A stretch of DNA of 64,000 bases from contig CP143259.1 in the NCBI GenBank assembly GCA_036321625.1, positions 1,104,001 through 1,168,000 of the forward strand, written 5' to 3'. Each line of letters starts with the position of its first letter. Position 1 is the stretch's first letter. Shown piece by piece: positions 8,176-17,315 of this stretch. Both the position numbers and the translations under genes were made by a program. Under the pieces are notes generated by a model. That model had not been told where the DNA came from, made no database searches, and saw only the letters and a list, made by a program, of their open reading frames with translations. Origin of the DNA: Peptoniphilaceae bacterium AMB_02 (GTDB taxonomy: Bacteria > Bacillota > Clostridia > Tissierellales > Peptoniphilaceae).

Positions 8176-9228
8176 TTGATTAATAGAAAAAAAACAAAAC
8201 AAATAAAAGTGGGAAGTGTATTAGTCGGTGGTGATGCACCGATTACAATACAGTCCATGACGAATACAAATACCTCAGATATAGAAGCTACTGTGAATCA
8301 AATACTCAGAATGGAAGAAAAAGGCTGTCATATTGTTCGTTCGGCAATTAACAATCTAGAGGATGCCAAGGCTATAAAAGTTATAAAGGATAGAACAAAT
8401 ATACCTTTTATAGCCGATATTCAATTCGATTACAAGCTGGGGTTGATGGCTGTTGAGCATGGATGCGATTGCCTACGCATTAATCCCGGTAATATTGGAG
8501 CAGAATATAAGGTAAAAGAAGTAGTTGATATTTGCCGTAAATACGATGTTCCGATAAGAATTGGTGTAAACTCAGGCTCACTATCTAGAGAAATCATTGA
8601 TAAATTCGGTGGCGTGAACACCGATAGTTTGGTTGCAAGTGCAATAGATCAAGTTCAAATGCTTGAAAAATACGATTTTGACAAAATTAAAATCTCTATA
8701 AAATCAAGCAATGTAAATACTATGATAGAGTCATATACTAAACTATCGAGTCTGGTAGACTACCCACTACACCTGGGAGTCACTGAAGCAGGACCTGTTT
8801 TGAAGGGGACGATAAAGTCCAGCATTGGTATCGGAACACTATTATATAATGGTATCGGCGATACTTTTAGAGTGTCATTGACAGGTGATTCCGTCCAGGA
8901 AGTAGTTGTTGGCAGAGAGATTCTTAAATCATTAGGACTTCTCAAAGAAGGCATAGATTTGATTTCTTGCCCTACATGTAGTAGAACAAAAATAGATCTG
9001 ATTGACTTAGTCAATCGTGCTGAAAAAAGACTTGAGAATTTAAATAAGGTTGCAACTATCGCGATAATGGGTTGTCCCGTCAATGGACCAGGGGAAGCAA
9101 GAGAAGCCGATTTAGGAATTGCTTGTGGTGACGGATATGGAATACTATTTAAAAAGGGTAAGGTAATAAGAAGAGTTGAAGAAAAAGATTTACTCGAAGC
9201 TTTGATTAATGAAGTAGAAATGTTGTAG
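8176..9228 (+). CDS. ispG: 4-hydroxy-3-methylbut-2-en-1-yl diphosphate synthase (flavodoxin)
   Basis: Iron-sulphur enzyme of the MEP isoprenoid pathway that converts MEcPP to HMBPP. The [4Fe-4S] ligands are visible in CPTCSRTK and CPVNGPGEA. The N-terminal TIM barrel begins with VGGDAPITIQSMTNTNT. I chose TTG at 8176 because GGAGG (8166-8170) precedes it; an upstream in-frame TTG at 8164 overlaps that site. Length is 350 residues. The next MEP enzyme, IspH, is encoded at 43731-45779, so the late pathway is intact. Confidence 0.95.
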   Translation: MINRKKTKQIKVGSVLVGGDAPITIQSMTNTNTSDIEATVNQILRMEEKGCHIVRSAINNLEDAKAIKVIKDRTNIPFIADIQFDYKLGLMAVEHGCDCLRINPGNIGAEYKVKEVVDICRKYDVPIRIGVNSGSLSREIIDKFGGVNTDSLVASAIDQVQMLEKYDFDKIKISIKSSNVNTMIESYTKLSSLVDYPLHLGVTEAGPVLKGTIKSSIGIGTLLYNGIGDTFRVSLTGDSVQEVVVGREILKSLGLLKEGIDLISCPTCSRTKIDLIDLVNRAEKRLENLNKVATIAIMGCPVNGPGEAREADLGIACGDGYGILFKKGKVIRRVEEKDLLEALINEVEML

Positions 9229-9235
9229 GTGGAAT

Positions 9236-12200
9236 ATGAAAAACTCAGAGTTCTGGAATAAAATAGCAAAAGAAGTTCCATCAATAGTTAATATTGATAA
9301 AGTTCAATACGATTCGCTTGACAATAGACTGATAATATCTTTAATCACAACGTCTGACTATGACAAGTCAGACGCTGATTTTATAGAGTCTAAAGTAAAT
9401 GAAGCGATACCAAATTTAAAAATAACCATAAAACATGAGCTAAATAATAGGCAGAGACTAAGTGCCTCTTATATTGAAGCTCTTTTTAAGTCATATACAG
9501 GAAAATATCCTTGGCTTAATCATAAGGAGAATGAATGCTGTATAAAACTATTGGAAGATGAAGTAGTACTCGAGGTTCCAAATAATACTCTAGCTAATTT
9601 CATAAATAAGAAGAGAATTATAGAATGTTTAAAGGACGATATTTACAAAGACTGCGGGAACGATGTACAGGTGAAAATTGAGCTGGTAAAAGGCTTGGAA
9701 GTTGAAGAGTTCTTGGAGTTGACCGATAAACAGGAACAGGATATCTCCAAACTTATTTTATCCCAGAAGCCTCTCAAACAACCAAAGAAGGCTAGCGAAA
9801 AATCAGAGTCTGATTTCTATATTGGTAAGAAAATAAAAAACGAACCTCAAAACATCGATACACTAAATCAAGATACTCACTGGGTAACGATTGAAGGAAC
9901 CGTATTCAATATAGAGCATAGGGAGATAAAAGATAAGAAATACATTGTAAATTTCCACATTTACGATGAAACGGGTGCAACATCCTGTAAAGCTTTCTGG
10001 TCGGAGGATTCTTTTAAAAAGTTCAGCGAGAATGTCAATGAAAACTCAAGGGTATTAGTAAACGGGAAATACGCTATGGACAGTTACGAGAAAAGGTATA
10101 TAACGACCATAAACAGTATTACTCTAACCAAAGAACGTACAATACTTGACAATTCAGAAGTTAAAAGAGTTGAGCTTAGGGTTCATTCGCAGATGAGTAC
10201 CTTGGATGGATTTGTTAAAATAGATGAGCTTTATAGTAAATTGTCAAAATGGAACCATAAGGCTGTAGGAATAACAGACAGAGATGTGGTACAAGCTTTT
10301 CCTTTTGCAATGGATCAAACCGATAAGACTGGGATTAAGACGATTTACGGCTTGGATGCCACTGTAGTTGAAGACTTTCTACCCATAATAAATAATACCA
10401 ATGGTAAAGAACTAAATACCGACTCCTATGTCGTATTTGATATTGAAACGACGGGTTTATCACAATTGTATGATTCCATTACGGAAATCGGAGCGGTCAA
10501 GGTTAAGAATGGAAGAATAATAGAGCAATTTGGGGAACTTATAAAGCCTGAGAGGCATATTTCTGACAAAATAGTAGAGCTGACCGGTATAACAAATGAG
10601 ATGGTTGAGAATAAACCTCTGATAGACAGTATACTGCCCAAATTCCTTGAGTTTTGTGAAGGTTCAACATTGGTTGCACATAATGCTGAATTTGATATTA
10701 GTTTTATAAGAGAATTTTCATACAGATTAAACTTAAATTTTAATTTACCATATATTGATACATTATATCTTTCAAGATTTTTAAATCCTGATTTAAGAAA
10801 TCATAAACTTGATACATTGGCTAGAAAATATGATGTAAAGCTTTTAAATCATCATAGAGCTGTCGACGATGCTATGGCTACCGCAGAAGTATTTATTGCG
10901 ATGCTAAATGATTTAAAAGACAGGAATATAGCTGTGGATGAAAATATCAATACTCATGAGACTGAATGGCCCAGAGCTGCAAATAAAGAAAATAATATGC
11001 TTATATTGGTAAAGGATACAATTGGCTTAAAAAATCTTTATAAGATTGTATCACATTCAAATACAGTTAATTTATATAAGACTCCAAAGGTCTTAAAATC
11101 ATTTTTAGATTCTCATAGAGAAGGTTTATTAATAGGTTCGGGAAACTTGCTGGGACCATTGATCCAAAATATATTTGGTAGAGCAAGTGAAGAAGAAATA
11201 GAGCAGACTGCTAGTTATTTTGATTTTTTAGAAGTTTTTCCTCTGGATAATTTTGAACATCTAGTAGAAAATCCGGAATCAAGATACGCTATTAATTCAC
11301 TTGAGATTATCAAAGATTTAAATAGAAAAATAATTGAGCTGGGCGAAAAACTAGATATTCCGGTAGTTGCAACAGGTGATGTTTACTACTTAAACTCCAA
11401 AGACCATTTATATCGCAATTTAATAAAAACAGTACAATTTACAAGAAGCGTAGATTTGTCTAAGAATTTATACCTAAAGACTACAGAAAAAATGCTTAAT
11501 CAATTTGAGTATCTTGGTAGAGAGAAAGCTTATGAAGTCGTAGTTAAAAATACAAATTTAGTAGCTGATATGATTGAAGAGATAAGACCTATTCCAAAGG
11601 GGAAATATCCACCTAGAGTTGAGGGGTCTGATGAGGAGTTAAGAGAGCTTGCCTATAAAAATGCTAATGCAATTTACGGTGAAAACCTACCTCAAATAGT
11701 CGAAGAAAGGCTTGAAAAAGAGCTCAATTCAATCATTAATAACGGGTACTCAGTCCTGTATATTATAGCTATGAAACTAGTTTTAAAATCAAATGAAGAC
11801 GGATACGTCGTCGGTTCAAGAGGTTCTGTTGGAAGTTCATTTGTCGCAACTATGGTTGGAATAACAGAAGTAAATCCGCTAGTAGCTCATTATATATGCA
11901 AGCATTGTAAGTATTCCGAATTTATTACGGATGGGAGTTATGATTCTGGGATTGATATGCCGGATAAAATCTGTCCTGAATGCGGTCAACCGTTGGAAAA
12001 AAATGGTCATAATATACCTTTTGAAGTATTTTTAGGGTTTGAAGGAAATAAAGAACCTGATATCGATTTGAATTTTGCAGGAGAATATCAGGCTAGATGC
12101 CATAAATATACCGAGGAACTCTTTGGGGCGGACCATGTATTTAGAGCTGGTACCATAGGTACAATAAAAGAAAACACAGCTTATGGATATATAAAAAAAT

Positions 12201-13495
12201 ACAGTGAAAAAATAGATAAAACTTATAATCCTGCTGAAATAGCTATGTTACAACATGGTATAGTCGGTGTAAAAAGAACAACCGGACAGCATCCGGGAGG
12301 AATCATAGTAGTCCCGAACAATATGGAAGTTGAAGATTTTACTCCGATAAGCTATCCCGCTGATGATCCTTCTTCGGGTGTCATCACAACTCACTTCACA
12401 TATAAATCTGTAGAGGATACAATTCTTAAACTGGATTTACTAGGGCACGATGTTCCAAGTATTATCAAGATGCTATCTGATTTGACCGGTGTTGATGCAA
12501 ACAATATACCTCTTAACGACTCTGAGACTATGGAGATATTTAGATCTACAGATTCACTAAATATTATAGAGGATTTCAGCAATAATACCGTGGGAAGTTT
12601 AGGCATACCGGAATTTGGAACCAGTTTCGTAAGACAAATGTTATTGGATACAAGGCCTGAGAAATTTGGGGAATTGGTTAGAATTTCAGGACTGTCACAT
12701 GGAACTAATGTATGGCTAAACAATGCACAGGATTTGATAAGACAAAACCAAGCGGTACTTGGCGAGGTAATATGTACGAGAGATGATATAATGACATTCT
12801 TAATACAAAGAGGCTTGGAAGATAATATGTCATTTAATATCATGGAAAATGTTAGAAAGGGAAAAGGACTTAAACCTGAACATATTGAAGCAATGGGGAA
12901 AATTGATTTACCTAATTGGTATGTCGACTCTTGTATGAAGATAGAATACATGTTTCCCAAGGCTCATGCAGTAGCATATGTTCTAATGTCTTATAGAATA
13001 GCGTATTTTAAAGTACATCATCCGGAAGCTTTTTATGCAACATTTTTCACGATAAAACAAAATGATTTTCCGGGATCATTAGTGTTAAAAGGCATGGAAT
13101 CTGTGAAAAGAGAGATGGAAAGAATCAGGAGTTTGGGCATGGAAGCATCTCCTAAAGAAAATAGCCAGTATAGCGTCCTTGAAGTTGCAGAAGAGATGTA
13201 TGCTAGAGGAATAAAAATCAGCAATGTCTCACTTGGAAAATCAGGAGCTACAAAGTTTTCAGTTTCAAAAGAAGGAGAAATCATACCACCATTTTGTGCC
13301 TTAGAAGATGTTTCAGAACAGTGCTCGATAGAAATACACAATGAATTTAAAAAATCTCCATTCATTTCAATTGAGGACATGGTGAACAGGACAAGAGCTA
13401 ATAAGACTGCAGTTGAGTCTTTAAGAATAAATGGAGTTTTGGAAAACTTACAAGAGACAAATCAAATTGATATGTTTTCTATGTTTGATGTGTAA
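9236..13495 (+). CDS. polC: DNA polymerase III PolC-type alpha subunit
   Basis: Replicative polymerase of low-GC Gram-positives, 1419 residues. Order: N-terminal domain (1-190), OB fold (210-300), first half of PHP (about 315-395), DEDD proofreading exonuclease inserted in it (about 400-560: FDIETTGL, HNAEFDISFI, HHRAVDDA), second PHP half, a Cys4 zinc module (CKHC...CPEC), palm with the catalytic PDIDLNF and LKLDLLGHD, then a clamp-binding tail QIDMF. The exonuclease and palm look intact, but PHP metal ligands are substituted (see findings). Its last 13 codons and stop lie inside the 77-bp target duplication of the downstream IS, and the protein end is not altered. Confidence 0.98.
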   Translation: MKNSEFWNKIAKEVPSIVNIDKVQYDSLDNRLIISLITTSDYDKSDADFIESKVNEAIPNLKITIKHELNNRQRLSASYIEALFKSYTGKYPWLNHKENECCIKLLEDEVVLEVPNNTLANFINKKRIIECLKDDIYKDCGNDVQVKIELVKGLEVEEFLELTDKQEQDISKLILSQKPLKQPKKASEKSESDFYIGKKIKNEPQNIDTLNQDTHWVTIEGTVFNIEHREIKDKKYIVNFHIYDETGATSCKAFWSEDSFKKFSENVNENSRVLVNGKYAMDSYEKRYITTINSITLTKERTILDNSEVKRVELRVHSQMSTLDGFVKIDELYSKLSKWNHKAVGITDRDVVQAFPFAMDQTDKTGIKTIYGLDATVVEDFLPIINNTNGKELNTDSYVVFDIETTGLSQLYDSITEIGAVKVKNGRIIEQFGELIKPERHISDKIVELTGITNEMVENKPLIDSILPKFLEFCEGSTLVAHNAEFDISFIREFSYRLNLNFNLPYIDTLYLSRFLNPDLRNHKLDTLARKYDVKLLNHHRAVDDAMATAEVFIAMLNDLKDRNIAVDENINTHETEWPRAANKENNMLILVKDTIGLKNLYKIVSHSNTVNLYKTPKVLKSFLDSHREGLLIGSGNLLGPLIQNIFGRASEEEIEQTASYFDFLEVFPLDNFEHLVENPESRYAINSLEIIKDLNRKIIELGEKLDIPVVATGDVYYLNSKDHLYRNLIKTVQFTRSVDLSKNLYLKTTEKMLNQFEYLGREKAYEVVVKNTNLVADMIEEIRPIPKGKYPPRVEGSDEELRELAYKNANAIYGENLPQIVEERLEKELNSIINNGYSVLYIIAMKLVLKSNEDGYVVGSRGSVGSSFVATMVGITEVNPLVAHYICKHCKYSEFITDGSYDSGIDMPDKICPECGQPLEKNGHNIPFEVFLGFEGNKEPDIDLNFAGEYQARCHKYTEELFGADHVFRAGTIGTIKENTAYGYIKKYSEKIDKTYNPAEIAMLQHGIVGVKRTTGQHPGGIIVVPNNMEVEDFTPISYPADDPSSGVITTHFTYKSVEDTILKLDLLGHDVPSIIKMLSDLTGVDANNIPLNDSETMEIFRSTDSLNIIEDFSNNTVGSLGIPEFGTSFVRQMLLDTRPEKFGELVRISGLSHGTNVWLNNAQDLIRQNQAVLGEVICTRDDIMTFLIQRGLEDNMSFNIMENVRKGKGLKPEHIEAMGKIDLPNWYVDSCMKIEYMFPKAHAVAYVLMSYRIAYFKVHHPEAFYATFFTIKQNDFPGSLVLKGMESVKREMERIRSLGMEASPKENSQYSVLEVAEEMYARGIKISNVSLGKSGATKFSVSKEGEIIPPFCALEDVSEQCSIEIHNEFKKSPFISIEDMVNRTRANKTAVESLRINGVLENLQETNQIDMFSMFDV

Positions 13496-13529
13496 GTATT
13501 CAGTTTTATTGCATATTTTCATAAAATAT
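13453..13529 (+). repeat. Left copy of 77-bp target-site duplication
   Basis: Identical base for base to 15484-15560. It contains the final polC codons, the stop, and the TTGCAT -35 hexamer of the rimP promoter. After one mismatch (13530 C versus 15561 G) four more bases match, so the original duplication may have been about 82 bp. A directly repeated flank around a transposase gene is the hallmark of a target duplication. Confidence 0.93.
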
Positions 13530-13555
13530 CTTATCTTTGACACCTAAAACAGCAA

Positions 13556-13599
13556 AAAACCTCTGTAAACATTAACAAATCAATGCTTTCAGGGGTTTT
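13556..13599 (-). terminator. Terminator of the IS1634-type transposase
   Basis: AAAACCTCTG (13556-13565) pairs with CAGGGGTTTT (13590-13599). Read on the minus strand it lies just beyond the transposase stop at 13623 and is followed by a T-run, giving an intrinsic terminator. On the plus strand it is T-rich too and could also stop polC transcripts. Confidence 0.6.
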
Positions 13600-13622
13600 G
13601 ATTTTGACTTTTTCCTGTAGTT

Positions 13623-15332
13623 CTACAAACCCTTTTTTACACCCGAAATAAGGGAATCTATTTCTGCGACGGTTATAAATCTTTTCGAAAAATCAACTCC
13701 AACTGTTTGACCTAGTTTCTCAATTATCTCATTAAAACAATCGAACATATAGTAGTTTTCGTCTAAATGAGTTCCTGTAATTTCACGCATTTCTTCTATA
13801 GCCTTCTCAATGCTGATATTTGATCCATCTAAATCTTTTTCTAAAAGTCTTAGTAAAACCAAAGTCACAAAACATATTAGAAAATGAGATTCTATTCTGT
13901 CTTTTCTCGATAAATATACCGGTCTTGCTTCTAATTGAGACTTTGTAATTTTAAACGACTCTTCTATCTTCCACAATCCGTGATATGCTTGGACTATATC
14001 CATATCCTTCATATCTAGTTCACTGGTATTTATGATGTAGTATCCATCATACTTTTCTTCTTCTTTAATTTTTTGAATGTCTAAAAAATCATTCTTCTTA
14101 GTCTTTAATATTTCACCGGTTTCTAGATCAATGAACTCCTTCTTAATATACTTGTAAGCGCTGGAATTTGGTCTATCAATACCTTTCTCAATTAACTTTA
14201 ATGTCTTAAGAATAGTTCTTTCTCTATCCATCCTAGACTTCTTAGCATATTTTTCTGAATAAAATACAACTTGTTTCTGATCTATAGGAACCTTTTTTCT
14301 TTTGTTATGAATATCTGTAACCCAAATATCTTGAGGCACAATCCTTGATTTAATTTTGAACTCATCTGAATTATCAGAATAACCAGTTTGATCTAAAACA
14401 AAATCTTTCAGTTCTCTTGACGCACCTCTAACAGACCCGGAAAATATATAGCCATTCCCTTTAATGATATTGTAAGCCATGTTTTCACCACTATTCATAG
14501 CCTTATCCGCAACAACAATGACCTTACCAAGATTAAAATGTTTTTTCAACTTATTCAATGAAGGCATGAGAGTGATACTATCATTTGTATTACCTTCAAA
14601 AAGTTCATAGGAGATAGGAATCCCTGAATTATCCATTAAAAGACCCATTTGAATAATAGGATTAGGTCTATGCTCTTTAGAAACACCTCTTTTTCTAAAA
14701 TCATCCTCATAAGGAATCTCAAAATAGTAATTAGTAACATCATAGTAGACTTTAGAAAGATCTCTACCATAGTATTGAATAATATTTTGATGAATCCATA
14801 GAATTAAATCATCCTTGTAAGGATAAAACTTAGATAAAGCTCTATAGACATCGTGAAGACTAAAATCGAATTTAGTAAAAAAGGAATTGATATAGTCAAA
14901 AGAAGCCTTTTTAGATGATGGATATAGAGATCTAGTAAAAACAAGTAATTGGAATACATGGTTAAGCAAAAAATCAGTACCGGAAGTTTTTTGTCTATTA
15001 TTCCAAAACTCATGAATTTTAAGATTGTGGTAGAAATGAGATAATACAACATATCCTAAGTTTTTTCGATTAACCACATTAGACTTAATTACCTCTTTAG
15101 AATCAAAAGTGAAACTAAGCGGCAGATTAGCTAATCTCTCTTCTTCCGTTAGTCTAGCAGCAACTTCTTCAAAATGAGCAATAGGATCTTCATATTGGTC
15201 TAATAAATCCTCTAAATACCCAACTTTCATAACAGATTTATTTCTAGATTTTTTAGTAACAGGGTCACGATAGCCTTTAATAATGGTGAGATAAGTCTTA
15301 CCATTGGCTCTTTTATCCTTTTTAAGAAACAT
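13623..15332 (-). CDS. IS1634-family DDE transposase
   Basis: About 569 residues if initiated at the ATG at 15332 (MFLKKDKRANGKTYL); tandem GTG codons at 15344 and 15341 are alternatives. The IS4-type catalytic residues are recognisable: first Asp in KVYYDVTNYYFE, second Asp in KVIVVADKAMNSG, Glu in GLWKIEESFKITKS, the YREK-like region. The frame is uninterrupted, so the enzyme may be active. A promoter (TTGTTA-17-TATAAT) lies upstream at 15358-15386 on the minus strand. Confidence 0.93.
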   Translation of the reverse strand: MFLKKDKRANGKTYLTIIKGYRDPVTKKSRNKSVMKVGYLEDLLDQYEDPIAHFEEVAARLTEEERLANLPLSFTFDSKEVIKSNVVNRKNLGYVVLSHFYHNLKIHEFWNNRQKTSGTDFLLNHVFQLLVFTRSLYPSSKKASFDYINSFFTKFDFSLHDVYRALSKFYPYKDDLILWIHQNIIQYYGRDLSKVYYDVTNYYFEIPYEDDFRKRGVSKEHRPNPIIQMGLLMDNSGIPISYELFEGNTNDSITLMPSLNKLKKHFNLGKVIVVADKAMNSGENMAYNIIKGNGYIFSGSVRGASRELKDFVLDQTGYSDNSDEFKIKSRIVPQDIWVTDIHNKRKKVPIDQKQVVFYSEKYAKKSRMDRERTILKTLKLIEKGIDRPNSSAYKYIKKEFIDLETGEILKTKKNDFLDIQKIKEEEKYDGYYIINTSELDMKDMDIVQAYHGLWKIEESFKITKSQLEARPVYLSRKDRIESHFLICFVTLVLLRLLEKDLDGSNISIEKAIEEMREITGTHLDENYYMFDCFNEIIEKLGQTVGVDFSKRFITVAEIDSLISGVKKGL

Positions 15333-15357
15333 CCAAATCACCACGCTTTTTTATTTA

Positions 15358-15386
15358 ATTATACCACAAATCCCAACATATAACAA
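15358..15386 (-). promoter_or_regulatory. Promoter of IS1634-type transposase
   Basis: On the minus strand TTGTTA (15381-15386), a 17-base spacer and TATAAT (15358-15363), 26 bases before the ATG at 15332. Confidence 0.6.
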
Positions 15387-15483
15387 CCCCAAAAAGTATT
15401 AAATTTGACATAAAAAAATCGCTGCACACATTGCAACGTCTAAGATATATAGGTTTAAAATTTTAAATTAGGTGTCAAACAAC

Positions 15484-15560
15484 AGAGACAAATCAAATTG
15501 ATATGTTTTCTATGTTTGATGTGTAAGTATTCAGTTTTATTGCATATTTTCATAAAATAT
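15484..15560 (+). repeat. Right copy of 77-bp target-site duplication
   Basis: Exact repeat of 13453-13529. This copy carries a non-functional remnant of the last polC codons plus the -35 of the rimP promoter, whose -10 lies just outside the repeat. Confidence 0.93.
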
Positions 15561-15568
15561 GTTATAAT
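15540..15568 (+). promoter_or_regulatory. Promoter of the rimP-nusA-infB operon
   Basis: TTGCAT (15540-15545), 17-base spacer, TATAAT (15563-15568) with an upstream TG (extended -10). The -35 lies in the right target duplication and the -10 outside it. The left copy keeps the -35 but has TATCTT instead of TATAAT, so only the right copy is a good promoter. Confidence 0.85.
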
Positions 15569-15580
15569 ATTTCTAATGTT

Positions 15581-15603
15581 AGGAGTGGGGGTTTCCCACT
15601 CTT
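15581..15603 (+). promoter_or_regulatory. Leader hairpin upstream of rimP
   Basis: AGGAGTGGG pairs with CCCACTCTT (9 base pairs, one G-U) around a GGTTT loop, about 15 bases after the -10, and is followed by ATTTATTT. It could act as an attenuator or as a 5' stabilising hairpin of the nusA operon mRNA, which in other bacteria is autoregulated by NusA; the role here is inferred. Confidence 0.5.
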
Positions 15604-15638
15604 ATTTATTTAATAAACCGGAATAGGAGGGGATTTTA

Positions 15639-16103
15639 TTGAGTAATTTGGTGAAGAAACTTGAGCCTGAAATTCAGAGAATCGTTGAAAAGCACAATTT
15701 ATTTTATGTCGATACAGTTTTTGTCAGAGAAGATGGAAATAATATTTTAAGAATCTATATAGACAAAAAAGGTGGCGTAACCTTGGATGACTGTCAAAAC
15801 GCAAGCAATGATATTAGTGATTGGCTTGACGAAACAGATCCGATTAAAAATTCATATTTTTTAGAAGTATCTTCGCCGGGATTGGATAGACCTATAAAAA
15901 CGGATAGAGACTTTGAAAGATGCATTGATGAAGAACTCGAAGTCAATCTTTACAGTCCCCTAAATGGAAGTAAAAAACTTGTTGGAAAACTATTGAGTTT
16001 TGATAAAGACTCTTTTAAGTTAAATACAGGTGGCAATTCAGAAATTGAAATTAAAAGGTCACAAGCATCAAAAATTGTAAAACACATTAAGATAGGCGGT
16101 TAA
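15639..16103 (+). CDS. rimP: Ribosome maturation factor RimP
   Basis: 30S assembly factor of 154 residues. The conserved N-terminal region has VDTVFVREDGNNILRIYIDKKGGVTLDDC and EVSSPGLDRPIKT; the C-terminal SH3-like barrel ends in KIVKHIKIG. The TTG start at 15639 is supported by AGGAGGGG 6-7 bases upstream. First gene of the rimP-nusA-rnpM-infB-rbfA-nrnA-truB-ribF operon. Confidence 0.96.
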   Translation: MSNLVKKLEPEIQRIVEKHNLFYVDTVFVREDGNNILRIYIDKKGGVTLDDCQNASNDISDWLDETDPIKNSYFLEVSSPGLDRPIKTDRDFERCIDEELEVNLYSPLNGSKKLVGKLLSFDKDSFKLNTGGNSEIEIKRSQASKIVKHIKIGG

Positions 16104-16106
16104 GAA

Positions 16107-17285
16107 ATGAATAAAGATTTTATACTAGCTCTTGAGGAAATAGAAAAAGAAAAAGGTATCTCAAGAGAGTCCATATTTGAAGCACTGGAAAAAGCACTTA
16201 TAAAAAGCTATGAAAAAAACTTTGATAATAATGCAAATGTAAGTGTTGAAATAGACAGAGATAATGGTAAAATTAAGGTTTTCTCGGTGAAAACTGTAGT
16301 TGAAGAAGTCGTAGATCCGATAACTGAAATCGAACTGAGTGAAGCGAAGCAAACAAATATGGCATATGAAGTAGGGGACACTATATCACTTGAAGTAACT
16401 CCTATGAATTTTGGAAGAATTGCAGCACAGACTGCAAGAAATATTGTTATACAAAAAATTAAAGACATGGAAAGAGATATCATTTACAGTGAGTTTGTAG
16501 ATAGGGAAAGAGAACTTGTAAACGGATCGATACAGAGGATAGATAGTGGATATTTATTTATCGATTTAGGAAAACTCGAAGGAGTTGTTCCGCCAAATGA
16601 ACAAGTTCCCAATGAAGTTTACAAAGTAAACAGTAGGATGAAGTTTTATATCTCAGAGGTAAAAAATACAACCAAAGGGGCTCAAATTGTTCTTTCAAGA
16701 GCATCCTCCGGTCTAATTATGAGACTTTTTGAACTTGAAGTTCCGGAAGTTAACGATGGAACTGTCGATATATTTTCAATATCAAGAGAAGCCGGATCAA
16801 GGACAAAGATAGCTGTCTTTACAAAGGAAGAAGACGTAGATCCGGTAGGAGCATGTGTTGGATTCAAAGGTGCCAGAGTAAAGGCCATAGTTGATGAATT
16901 AAATGGAGAGAAAATAGACATCATAGTTTGGGATAAGGATCCTAAAATCTTTATTAAAAACAGTCTAAGTCCTTCAGAAGTAATTGAGGTCTATATCGAC
17001 AATGCCGGTAAGAGTGCACTAGCCATTGTACCTGACGAACAATTATCACTAGCAATAGGAAAAGAAGGTCAAAACGTTAGACTTGCAGCTAAACTGACAG
17101 GATGGAAAATCGATATAAAAGGTAAATCCAATCTCGAAGAGTTAAAAGAATCAGGTGAATTAGACAAGTTTAATTCTCAAGAAGCTACAAAAGAGGAAGA
17201 TGTAGTACAAGAAGATGAATTAAGCTTTGAAGTAACAGATGAAGTGGATTTATTCGAGAACGAAGATCTTGAACAGGGTGAATAA
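16107..17285 (+). CDS. nusA: Transcription termination/antitermination protein NusA
   Basis: RNA polymerase-associated factor controlling pausing, termination and antitermination. N-terminal polymerase-binding domain (1-125), S1 domain (about 130-200, RELVNGSIQRIDSGYLFIDLG), then two KH domains (about 205-345) with DPVGACVGFKGARVKAIVDELNGEKID and LAIGKEGQNVRLAAKLTGWKIDI. An acidic tail of about 45 residues follows; the proteobacterial C-terminal repeats are absent as is normal in Firmicutes. It starts 4 bases after rimP. Confidence 0.98.
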   Translation: MNKDFILALEEIEKEKGISRESIFEALEKALIKSYEKNFDNNANVSVEIDRDNGKIKVFSVKTVVEEVVDPITEIELSEAKQTNMAYEVGDTISLEVTPMNFGRIAAQTARNIVIQKIKDMERDIIYSEFVDRERELVNGSIQRIDSGYLFIDLGKLEGVVPPNEQVPNEVYKVNSRMKFYISEVKNTTKGAQIVLSRASSGLIMRLFELEVPEVNDGTVDIFSISREAGSRTKIAVFTKEEDVDPVGACVGFKGARVKAIVDELNGEKIDIIVWDKDPKIFIKNSLSPSEVIEVYIDNAGKSALAIVPDEQLSLAIGKEGQNVRLAAKLTGWKIDIKGKSNLEELKESGELDKFNSQEATKEEDVVQEDELSFEVTDEVDLFENEDLEQGE

Positions 17286-17315
17286 CAGATAAATTATTTA
17301 TACAGGGAGCTTGAA

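Larger units (their letters stand above)
13530..15483. mobile_element. IS1634-family (IS4 superfamily) insertion sequence
   Basis: About 1.95 kb element with one transposase gene. Terminal inverted repeats TTTGACACCTAA at 13536-13547 and its complement at 15468-15479. An extra TTTGACA at 15404-15410 lies inside the right end. The flanks are the 77-bp direct repeats. IS1634 of Mycoplasma mycoides is known for unusually long, variable target duplications, which fits. The exact outer ends are uncertain by a few bases because the repeats begin 4-6 bases outside the inverted repeats. The insertion sits between polC and rimP and interrupts no coding sequence. Confidence 0.9.

Noticed and set aside
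8760-9284. A 174-residue minus-strand frame opposite ispG
   Set aside because: It covers the cluster-binding region of ispG in antisense, has no family resemblance and no initiation signal.
13453-13529. Duplicated polC end as a partial polC gene duplication
   Set aside because: The repeat flanks a transposase gene with inverted repeats on both sides, so a long target-site duplication explains it better.
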